Shown here in pieces: positions 33,603 through 40,425 of a DNA stretch of 40,425 bases. Location of the stretch: positions 1 to 40,425 of the forward strand of contig DAOUFY010000170.1 of the NCBI GenBank assembly GCA_034429745.1, given 5' to 3'. The DNA comes from JBAXBF01 sp034429745 (GTDB lineage: Bacteria; Chloroflexota; Anaerolineae; Anaerolineales; DRKV01). Positions within the stretch are counted from its first letter, which is position 1. Each line of letters opens with the position of its first letter. The notes under the pieces are model-generated. The model made no database searches. It had not been told where the DNA came from and saw nothing but the letters and a program-made list of their open reading frames with translations. Both the position numbers and the translations under genes were made by a program.

Positions 33603-33631
33603 AATATAACAAAATATAAGGAAAATGTCAA
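33603..33631 (-). promoter_or_regulatory. Near-consensus promoter of the TetR-ABC operon
   Basis: Minus strand: perfect TTGACA (33631-33626), exactly 17 bp, TATATT (33608-33603). Followed by the palindromic operator. Confidence 0.8.
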
Positions 33632-33698
33632 GAGCTGAAAAAGATTAAGGATAGATATGAAAAGAAGATGTGAGAAGTGAGGAAACAGATGTTATGTT

Positions 33699-33734
33699 AT
33701 AATCCTTCTTCGTGTTTGAAAGAGACGAAGGATT
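33699..33734 (+). promoter_or_regulatory. TATAAT box overlapping an inverted repeat before the glycan locus
   Basis: TATAAT at 33699-33704 overlaps the left arm of an inverted repeat, AATCCTTC (33702-33709) with GAAGGATT (33727-33734), 17 nt apart. Its right arm includes the ribosome-site-like GAAGGA 11 nt before the ATG at 33744. It may be an operator or a leader hairpin; there is no good -35. Confidence 0.4.
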
Positions 33735-33743
33735 GAATTTGTC

Positions 33744-35609
33744 ATGAAAAACATTCCACTATTAAAATTTTTCTCTAATGTATTTCGATTGTTAGTTGAA
33801 TTAAGAAGGTTACTAGGCCGTCAAAATGATGCACAAATCCTTTGGATGCTTATTATGATGGCAACCATCGCTGCTTTAGATTTGGTAGGTGTTGGAGCGA
33901 TATATCCCTTACTCTCGATTGCCATTAACCCCAGTGAAGTTAACCAATCTTGGTGGATGCAATGGATACAAAAATCTTTTGGCGAGATTCCGCTTTCAAT
34001 GCTTATGATCATTATTGCGGTAGCTTTGTTGTTTATTTATGTGTTTAAAGCGTTCATCACTTCTTATGGAAATTATTATCAATATCAATTTAGTTACCGA
34101 TTTTCAGCATTTCTAGCCCATCGCGTCTTGAAAGGGTATTTATCCTTGGCTTATCCTTTTTTTCTTACCCAAAACAGCTCTGTTCTTCTTAAAAATGTAC
34201 TGACAGAAACAAATTTAATTACCGTGGGAGTTTTGATTCCATTATTGTCTTTATTATCAGATAACGTTGTTATTATTCCTTTATGTATATTATTGATTGT
34301 CATAAGTCCGGCCGTTTATCTGTATGCTGGGATAGCGGTTGCTGCTCTTTTTGCTATATCCTTTCTCATTTTACGACACAGAATAATAACATGGGGAAAT
34401 GAGCGCGAACAGCTTTCTGGAGAAGTAAATCGGGTTGTACATCAATCATTATTTGGTGTCAAAGAAGTAAAGGCAATCAATTGCGAAGAAGTATATTTAC
34501 AGCGGTTGATCAAAGGTCTTTCGCGGTACGCTACTTTAGCGACATATCATGTTTTTTTTCAATCGGCCCCGCGGATATGGATTGATTTCCTCATCATGAC
34601 CGGGTTAGTTATTTTCATTCTCCTTACCCAACAATCCAATGTGAATTATAGTCAATTGGCGCCGGTGTTAGGAGTATATGTGGCTGCCTTTTATCGGATA
34701 TTGCCACTGTTTAATCGAACGTTCACTAACGTAACAACAATTGCTTATTATCAAGCCAGTGTATTTGCAGTTAGAGAAGCTTTAGAAGGAATAGAAGCTT
34801 TGGAAAGAGAAGAAAAGCTGTTGGATACTCAGAAAGGTAAAATTCCTACTCTAAGAGAATCGATATGCTTTAAAGAGGTATCTTATCAGTATCCTTTGGC
34901 AGACCAGCATTCCGTATATAATATTAATCTTGAAATACCTTATGGCAGCCGAGTAGCTATTGTTGGAGCATCGGGAGCCGGAAAAACAACAACGGTAGAT
35001 CTATTGTTGGGTCTGCTTGAACCAACAAAAGGTGAGATTGTCATTGATGGCATCCACCTCACACAAAGGAATAGTCGTTCATGGCGAGAACAAATTGGCT
35101 ATGTATCCCAGCAAATATTTATCGCTGATGCTACATTAGAAGAAAATATTGCCTTTGGGATTAGCATAGAGGAAATTGACAGAGAACGGTTAGCTGAAGC
35201 TATTGATATGGCGGGGTTAACGAAAGTAGTAGATAATTTAGAGAAAGGAATAAAAACACCATTAGGAGAAAATGGAGTGCGACTTTCCGGAGGGGAAAGA
35301 CAAAGGATAGGAATAGCGCGGGCGCTATATCGAAAACCACGCTTGCTGGTGTTGGATGAAGCCACAAGTGCTCTGGATGTGATGACTGAGCATCAAATTA
35401 TGAAGGATATATTTTCACTGGGGCGCGATACGACGATTGTCATTATTTCTCATCGGGTTAGTGCGGTACAACCTTGCGATAAATTATATTTCTTAAAGAA
35501 TGGTCGCTTAGCAGCATCTGGAACCTACCATGAGTTACTGGAGACTGTGCCGGATTTCTCTGAAATGGTCAGCGGAATTGAAGACAACGTAATATCGGAT
35601 ATAAGTTAA
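33744..35609 (+). CDS. ABC exporter/flippase, fused membrane and ATPase domains (MsbA/PglK type)
   Basis: 621 aa half-transporter. Six helices lie between about 35 and 345. The ATPase domain contains Walker A GASGAGKTT (about 407-415), Q-loop YVSQQIFIADATLEENIAF, signature LSGGERQRIGIARAL (from about 514), Walker B LLVLDEATSALD and the switch His in IISHR. As first gene of a sugar-modification and glycosyltransferase cluster, it most likely flips or exports a lipid-linked glycan, as PglK does in Campylobacter; a lipid or peptide exporter is possible. Confidence 0.85.
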   Translation: MKNIPLLKFFSNVFRLLVELRRLLGRQNDAQILWMLIMMATIAALDLVGVGAIYPLLSIAINPSEVNQSWWMQWIQKSFGEIPLSMLMIIIAVALLFIYVFKAFITSYGNYYQYQFSYRFSAFLAHRVLKGYLSLAYPFFLTQNSSVLLKNVLTETNLITVGVLIPLLSLLSDNVVIIPLCILLIVISPAVYLYAGIAVAALFAISFLILRHRIITWGNEREQLSGEVNRVVHQSLFGVKEVKAINCEEVYLQRLIKGLSRYATLATYHVFFQSAPRIWIDFLIMTGLVIFILLTQQSNVNYSQLAPVLGVYVAAFYRILPLFNRTFTNVTTIAYYQASVFAVREALEGIEALEREEKLLDTQKGKIPTLRESICFKEVSYQYPLADQHSVYNINLEIPYGSRVAIVGASGAGKTTTVDLLLGLLEPTKGEIVIDGIHLTQRNSRSWREQIGYVSQQIFIADATLEENIAFGISIEEIDRERLAEAIDMAGLTKVVDNLEKGIKTPLGENGVRLSGGERQRIGIARALYRKPRLLVLDEATSALDVMTEHQIMKDIFSLGRDTTIVIISHRVSAVQPCDKLYFLKNGRLAASGTYHELLETVPDFSEMVSGIEDNVISDIS

Positions 35610-35657
35610 GAATAAATATCTAGGTGCCTTATAATAAGGAGGAGGTATCATTAAATT

Positions 35658-36617
35658 ATGAACACAAGGAAAAAGAAAGCATTTATAACAGGAGGAGCCG
35701 GTTTTATTGGATCAACGTTAGCGGGAAAGCTGTTAACCCAAGGTTATCAAGTTGTTGTGTATGACAACTTATTTCGAAATTCGTTAAAATATAAGGAATA
35801 CAAGGAGCATCCAGACCTCACAATTATTGAAGGCGATATCCTTGACTTAAAATGTTTAGAAGATGCGATAAAGGGTGCGAATATTGTTATTCACTGTGCT
35901 GCTATTGCGGGAATAGATACGGTCATTAAAAGCCCTACAAGAACAATGAGAGTAAATATGGTGGGTTCAGCTAATGTGCTGGAATCTGCTTTAAAGTTAT
36001 CTCATGTCGAAAGAGTGGTCTGTTTTTCCACTAGTGAAGTGTTTGGTCAGACGGCATTTAGATCAACTGAAACAGATAATGCTGTCATTGGTAAGGTAGG
36101 AGAAGCGAGATGGACTTATGCAGTAAGCAAACTGGCCGAGGAGCATTTAGCGTATGCTTATCATAAAGAATTTGGGCTGCCAGTAACTGTGTTGCGTCCT
36201 TTTAATGTTTACGGGCCAGGCCAAGTGGGCGAAGGAGCTCTCCATACTTTTATTGTGAGGGCAATAAAAGGAGAGCCGCTTGAAATTCATGGTGATGGTA
36301 CACAAATAAGGGCGTGGTGCTACGTTGATGATATGGTTGACGGCGTAATTCTGGCTATGACACATCCAAAAGCTGTTGGAGAATCATTTAATATCGGTAA
36401 TCAAAGAGCTGCTACGACAATTTACGGTCTAGCAAATACTGTGATTAGAGTGCTGAATTCTCCTTCTAAAATTATATTTACCTATAAAGATTATGCCGAT
36501 GTTGAATTGCGGATACCATCGGTAAAAAAGGCAAAAGATTTACTGGGATTTGAGGCTAAAGTGGATTTGGAAGAAGGCATTCTGCGTACCGCGGAATACT
36601 ATCGGAGATTATTATGA
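35658..36617 (+). CDS. NAD-dependent sugar-nucleotide epimerase/dehydratase (extended SDR)
   Basis: 319 aa. NAD-binding GGAGFIGS (12-19), catalytic Tyr/Lys in RWTYAVSKLA (Y154, K158), active-site STSEVFG, and the sugar-nucleotide block RPFNVYGPGQ. The RW-Y-x-SK and SEVFG pattern is closer to UDP-glucuronate decarboxylase / LegB-type enzymes than to GalE, and the STDEVYG of dTDP-glucose dehydratases is absent. Exact reaction (epimerase, 4,6-dehydratase or decarboxylase) is undecided. AAGGAGGAGG lies upstream with a long spacer (12 nt). The stop overlaps the next start (ATGA). Confidence 0.85.
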   Translation: MNTRKKKAFITGGAGFIGSTLAGKLLTQGYQVVVYDNLFRNSLKYKEYKEHPDLTIIEGDILDLKCLEDAIKGANIVIHCAAIAGIDTVIKSPTRTMRVNMVGSANVLESALKLSHVERVVCFSTSEVFGQTAFRSTETDNAVIGKVGEARWTYAVSKLAEEHLAYAYHKEFGLPVTVLRPFNVYGPGQVGEGALHTFIVRAIKGEPLEIHGDGTQIRAWCYVDDMVDGVILAMTHPKAVGESFNIGNQRAATTIYGLANTVIRVLNSPSKIIFTYKDYADVELRIPSVKKAKDLLGFEAKVDLEEGILRTAEYYRRLL

Positions 36618-37747
36618 TTAGATTAGCAATGCCATCAATAGAGGATGATGATTTGCAAGCAGTAAGCGAAGTATTGAAGACGGGTTATCTCGTTCAAGGA
36701 AAAAATGTTGCGGAATTTGAGGAAAAGGTAGCGAGTTATGTTGGTGCTTCCTATGCTGTTGCAGTGAGCAATTGTACTGCTGCACTTTACCTTTCTTTAT
36801 TAGCTCTTGATGTACAAGTATCAGATTTTGTTATAGTGCCGGCTTATTCTTGGCCTGCTACTGCTAATGTGGTGGAATGCTGCAAAGCACAGCCGGTTTT
36901 TATTGACATTGAGCCGGATACCTATAATATGGACCCTAATTGCCTTGAAGAACGGCTGCGGATGATGATGTCGGTGGATAGTATTAGAAAGCGAGTAAAA
37001 GCAATTATACCTGTTCATATTTTTGGGCAAATGGCAAATATGGATATAATTAGCGGGCTTGCTCAACAGTATGAAATACCTATCATTGAAGACGCAGCAT
37101 GTGCATTAGGGGCACGATGGAATGATAAAATGGCGGGAACCTGGGGGATAATGGGATGTTTTAGCTTTCATCCTCGAAAGGCGATTACGACTGGTGAGGG
37201 CGGATTGATTACAACAAATGATGCAAAAATAGCCGAAAAGCTTCGTTCTCTCCGTAATCATGGACTGAGATCAACTTCATTGGATCCGGATTTTATTTTA
37301 CCTGGCTTAAATATGCGCATAACAGAATTTCAAGCTGCTTTGGGAACGATGCAAATGAAAAAATTGGATAGAATCATTAAAAAACGCCGCGAGCTTGCTT
37401 TAGTTTATGATGAGTTGCTCCGGGGTTCGAGAGTAAAAATCCCTTATGTTGCAAAGGATAGCTTTTCCGTTTATCAATCTTATGTAGCGTTGCTTCCAAA
37501 AGATTGTTATGGAAAAAGAACGGCAATTATAGAAAAGTTAAAATTTATGGAAGTAGAAACAGGTATTGGTACTTGGCATATTCCTTTGACAACTTATTAT
37601 CGAACCAAATATGGGTTTATTGAGGGAGATTTTCCGAATACAGATGAAGTTTTTGCACTTTCATTAAGCTTGCCCATGTTTGAGTCGTTGCAAAGAGACC
37701 AACAAGAATATGTTGTAAATACTTTATTCGATGCAGTAGGCAAATGA
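36614..37747 (+). CDS. DegT/DnrJ/EryC1/StrS family sugar aminotransferase
   Basis: 377 aa PLP-dependent enzyme that aminates a keto-sugar nucleotide. The Schiff-base Lys is K189 in CFSFHPRKAITTGEGG; PIIEDAACALGARW carries the Asp that contacts the PLP ring; NCTAALYLSLLAL and GLNMRITEFQAALG are family blocks. Overlaps both neighbours by ATGA, so it is translationally coupled to the SDR and the acetyltransferase. Together they could form a PglF/PglE/PglD-like route to an N-acetylated amino sugar. Confidence 0.92.
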   Translation: MIRLAMPSIEDDDLQAVSEVLKTGYLVQGKNVAEFEEKVASYVGASYAVAVSNCTAALYLSLLALDVQVSDFVIVPAYSWPATANVVECCKAQPVFIDIEPDTYNMDPNCLEERLRMMMSVDSIRKRVKAIIPVHIFGQMANMDIISGLAQQYEIPIIEDAACALGARWNDKMAGTWGIMGCFSFHPRKAITTGEGGLITTNDAKIAEKLRSLRNHGLRSTSLDPDFILPGLNMRITEFQAALGTMQMKKLDRIIKKRRELALVYDELLRGSRVKIPYVAKDSFSVYQSYVALLPKDCYGKRTAIIEKLKFMEVETGIGTWHIPLTTYYRTKYGFIEGDFPNTDEVFALSLSLPMFESLQRDQQEYVVNTLFDAVGK

Positions 37748-38406
37748 AAAAGATAATTATTTTGGGAACAGCAGGTAATTGTATTGACATCTTTGATACC
37801 ATCCAAGATATTAACCAATATCATCAGAAGGAAATATATCGGTGTGTAGGATTTCTCGACGATTGTGAGGCGTTGTGGAATAAAGAAATCCAAGGGGTAA
37901 AGGTTTTAGGTCCATTGGAAGCGGCAAGTGAGTATAAGGATTGTTTTTTTATTAATGGGATTGGAAGCCCAAAGACTTTTCTTAAGAAGAAGGAAATAGT
38001 TGAAAGAACAAAAATTAATCGTGACCAATTTGAAAATATAATACACCCGACTGCAAGCGTTTCCCGATTATCCTCTCTGGGGCAGGGGGTGGTGATTTTC
38101 CAGCATGTAACAATCACTTCGAACGTTACAATTGGAGACCATGTTATTGTCTTGCCAAACTCAATAATAAGCCATGACAGTGAAATCGGTGATTATACTT
38201 GCATTGCCGGGGGAGTATGTGTCTCAGGTAATGTGAAAGTTGGCACAATGTGTTATCTAGGAACAAATAGCTCCATAATTAACGATGTAGCCATTGGAGA
38301 TTATTGTTTAGTTGGTATGGGAAGTGTAGTATTGGAAAATGTTCCAAAAAATTCGGTGGTTTATGGGTGCCCGGCAAAGGTGATGCGAACCTTGAGTTAT
38401 GTATGA
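37744..38406 (+). CDS. Sugar O/N-acyltransferase of the NeuD/PglD family
   Basis: 220 aa, typical length. An N-terminal Rossmann-like sugar-nucleotide-binding half (KKIIILGTAGNCIDI, VGFLDD) is joined to a left-handed beta-helix of hexapeptide repeats (VVIFQHVTITSNVTIGDHVIV cited by its repeat pattern from residue 116). The catalytic His is H144 in SIISHDSEIGDY; YGCPAKVMR closes the domain. It probably acetylates the amino group installed by the aminotransferase with acetyl-CoA as donor; NeuD-type O-acetylation is the alternative. Confidence 0.88.
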   Translation: MKKIIILGTAGNCIDIFDTIQDINQYHQKEIYRCVGFLDDCEALWNKEIQGVKVLGPLEAASEYKDCFFINGIGSPKTFLKKKEIVERTKINRDQFENIIHPTASVSRLSSLGQGVVIFQHVTITSNVTIGDHVIVLPNSIISHDSEIGDYTCIAGGVCVSGNVKVGTMCYLGTNSSIINDVAIGDYCLVGMGSVVLENVPKNSVVYGCPAKVMRTLSYV

Positions 38407-38448
38407 AGGGAACTAGGGCAAGAATAATACGTAGTACTCAATCATAAG

Positions 38449-39936
38449 ATGAACTTATATCAACCTCTAAACTTATTTTCATCGAGAATCATTATTTATA
38501 TAAAAAGAACATGGTATAAAATAGTTTATCAATTTTGGTTTATCAATCTATTAAGTTGGACTTATAAATGTATCCTTTTATTTTCATGTGAAACAATAGC
38601 AAAAAAACTCATTTATAAAATTACTGCTCTGATCACGTTAAATATTCAATCTGTTCCTGGTACAGTACATCCTCATCATTTGAGGTTATATTGGCGGGTT
38701 TTACACCATGCTCATAGAAAAGAGGTAACTCCGTGTCGACCTCCTGCAGAAAAAAGGCACTTTCCGCTGCGAATTGGTTTATATGGGTACTTATCAGTTA
38801 CCTTGTTAACCCAAAAGCCATTATTTTGCAATCTGCCTGATGATATATGGCTTTATATTTTTGATATGCGCCATCCTGATGAATATCGTGAATATACGGC
38901 ACAATATTTAAAGGATCTAGTACATTATTATGAATTGTTTGACGATAATCCTCTTTCTGTTAATAAAATGATTAATGCGATCAACGCGTCTGAGTTAGAT
39001 CTTGTCATTAATATCAATTATAATCTTCAATCTTTCCTAATCATCGATCAATTAGATACCCCCTGTATTGTGCATTTATGCTCAGGAACCGATCTATTTC
39101 ATCATGACAAGATAGCTTTCCATCTACATGCCCAACCACAAAGTGATTATTTTATTAAAAACGGCCATCTTTTTAGTACTGCCACGCACTCATATTTTAA
39201 TAATCAATTGGTTTTTCCCATTGGTGCAGTATATGATACTCGCGATCTTTTATCAGAGGAAGCACCATCCTGGAAGGAAAGAGAGCCTTTAATCTTTTGG
39301 CATGGATCACTATATAAGTTTGCTTCTGCTCCCTTTCTAGAGATACTGATGCGCCTAATGTCGGATGACAAAGATCTATATCTTGTTTTTGCAGGACGCG
39401 ATGATCAAAGTAGGAAGAAAGGGATGAAAGATATCATCCCTGTTTTTAAGAAATGGAAAGTCACAGAGCGCGCACATTACCTAGGCAGGTTAATCTACGG
39501 AAGAAATGAACGCGGAGAAATGGAGGGAGATTGGCGAGAGGTTAAAGAAAATTTGAAAAAAGCACGACTTTGGCCGGATACTTTTCCCATGGGTGGAGGA
39601 ACAGCAAGGGCAGAAGCCTATGCAGCTGGCACACCAACAGTTCACATGGGCGTAAGCTTTGAAGAAAGGTTATGGAATCGCAAACAATGGAGCCAAGTGG
39701 AGTTACCCGCTCTATTGCTTCCCCAAAATACAGCTTATACATTGGATGATTACCAAAAGTTATGCCAAGAAAGTTTGTATAACCAAAATTATGCAACCAA
39801 TATTATTAATAATCAAAGAATTTTAATCTCTCGTTATAGTGATGGAAGAGAATTCTGGCTGCGTGTCATTGAAGCGTATCAAAGATGGTATAATGGACAG
39901 GAAGGATATAAAAATTTTAACCTAAGTCATTGTTAG
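38449..39936 (+). CDS. GT-B glycosyltransferase resembling the O-GlcNAc transferase (GT41) catalytic domain
   Basis: 495 aa, no close relative recognised. An AT-rich N-terminus (1-70) has hydrophobic segments (IIIYIK, WFINLLSWTYKCILLF). From residue 107 (LRIGLYGYLSV) the sequence follows an OGT-like plan: a Rossmann-like half to about 245, EPLIFWHGSLYKFASAPFLEIL near 283, LYLVFAGRD near 311, HYLGRL, then DTFPMGGGTARAEAYAAGTP at about 376-395, close to the DTFPYNGGTTTCEALWMGVP motif of O-GlcNAc transferases, followed by PTVHMG..FEERL. TPR repeats normally preceding OGT are absent. No ribosome site. The acceptor, glycan or protein, is unknown. Confidence 0.62.
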   Translation: MNLYQPLNLFSSRIIIYIKRTWYKIVYQFWFINLLSWTYKCILLFSCETIAKKLIYKITALITLNIQSVPGTVHPHHLRLYWRVLHHAHRKEVTPCRPPAEKRHFPLRIGLYGYLSVTLLTQKPLFCNLPDDIWLYIFDMRHPDEYREYTAQYLKDLVHYYELFDDNPLSVNKMINAINASELDLVININYNLQSFLIIDQLDTPCIVHLCSGTDLFHHDKIAFHLHAQPQSDYFIKNGHLFSTATHSYFNNQLVFPIGAVYDTRDLLSEEAPSWKEREPLIFWHGSLYKFASAPFLEILMRLMSDDKDLYLVFAGRDDQSRKKGMKDIIPVFKKWKVTERAHYLGRLIYGRNERGEMEGDWREVKENLKKARLWPDTFPMGGGTARAEAYAAGTPTVHMGVSFEERLWNRKQWSQVELPALLLPQNTAYTLDDYQKLCQESLYNQNYATNIINNQRILISRYSDGREFWLRVIEAYQRWYNGQEGYKNFNLSHC

Positions 39937-40035
39937 ATTCCGATAAATGAAGAATTATTAAATTATGAATGAGGGTTTATATCTGACAATAGATTAGATT
40001 ACAGCAATTTAACTGATTTGCTTTAAGGATATTTT

Positions 40036-40425
40036 ATGAATCAATATGACAATACAGTTTATTGCAAGGAACCTTTAGGTGAATATCAAGGTGTGCCTTT
40101 TTTTTCTATTGTTGATGATTATATTTCGAACTATGAAAAGATTGCTCATGATCATGTTACTAAGGCCACAGAAAAAAGAAGTAATCCATTTACTGAAGAA
40201 AGTTTATTAATTGAGTTGGAAGAGTCTACGGTTTTGTTGGTGAAGAAGTATATATCAGCTGGAGATAGTATTTTAGACGTAGGTGTTGGGTTGGGGCGTT
40301 TATTATCTAGATTTGATAATGTTTCTAAATATGGCATGGATATTTCTTGGAATTATCTTTTAGCTGCAAAAAACCATGGAATTAATGTTTGTTTCTCCTT
40401 AATAGAAGATATACCATACAAAGAA
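40036..40425 (+). CDS. SAM-dependent methyltransferase, 3' end beyond the window
   Basis: First 130 codons of a class I methyltransferase. Motif I is ILDVGVGLGRLLSRF (near residues 83-97), motif II YGMDIS, and the beginning of the motif IV region reads SLIEDIPYKE. AAGGA lies 8 nt before the ATG. Continues out of the window; as a cluster member it may methylate a sugar of the glycan, by inference. Confidence 0.75.
   Translation, partial: MNQYDNTVYCKEPLGEYQGVPFFSIVDDYISNYEKIAHDHVTKATEKRSNPFTEESLLIELEESTVLLVKKYISAGDSILDVGVGLGRLLSRFDNVSKYGMDISWNYLLAAKNHGINVCFSLIEDIPYKE

Noticed and set aside
33555..33612. Longer N-terminus of the TetR protein
   Set aside because: It would place the operator and start point within the coding sequence; the internal ATG has the ribosome site and the HTH follows at the usual distance.

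Overview
The window looks like a chromosomal segment of an Anaerolineae-type Chloroflexota bacterium with moderately low GC. The evidence is compositional and architectural: secreted proteins carry long Pro/Thr or Pro/Ala/Glu linkers after a lipobox or membrane segment, PstA has the long extracytoplasmic insertion that I recall from Chloroflexota, and the single-gene units show leaderless-style promoters. This placement is an inference; there is no rRNA or other marker in the window.

Layout. 184-5165 (+): E1-beta dehydrogenase subunit, secreted 5'-nucleotidase, PhzF-like protein, and a DUF389-like membrane protein fused to an SH3-type domain. 5187-9720 (-): dGTPase-like HD hydrolase, CPBP membrane protease, small lipoprotein, and an orphan sensor histidine kinase. 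9852-14842 (+): a complete pstS-pstC-pstA-pstB-phoU phosphate-uptake operon. Four 11-bp-spaced Pho-box-like repeats lie between it and the divergent kinase. 15059-15658 (-): non-canonical purine NTP pyrophosphatase. 15805-18121 (+): DUF177 protein and metG. 18118-19338 (-): MFS transporter. 19339-19903: non-coding, with GC-rich palindromic repeats and a strong promoter plus operator.

19904-29788 (+) is an alpha-glucoside locus: LacI regulator, binding protein, two permeases, trehalose synthase-type GH13, GH1 glucosidase and amylosucrase. It has no ATPase gene of its own. Imported di- or oligosaccharides would be rearranged or cleaved in the cytoplasm. 29777-33555 (-) is a TetR-controlled FtsX-type ABC transporter (TetR, permease, ATPase). 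33744 to the end (+) is the start of a surface-glycan or glycosylation locus: ABC flippase/exporter, SDR sugar-nucleotide enzyme, DegT aminotransferase, NeuD/PglD-type acetyltransferase, a GT-B protein resembling the O-GlcNAc-transferase catalytic domain, and a methyltransferase cut by the window edge.

The observations I rate highest are the OGT-like glycosyltransferase inside the glycan locus, the recurring -10 box 7-8 nt before the ATG (leaderless transcription), the Pho-box array shared by pstS and an orphan kinase, and the trehalose synthase plus amylosucrase combination.
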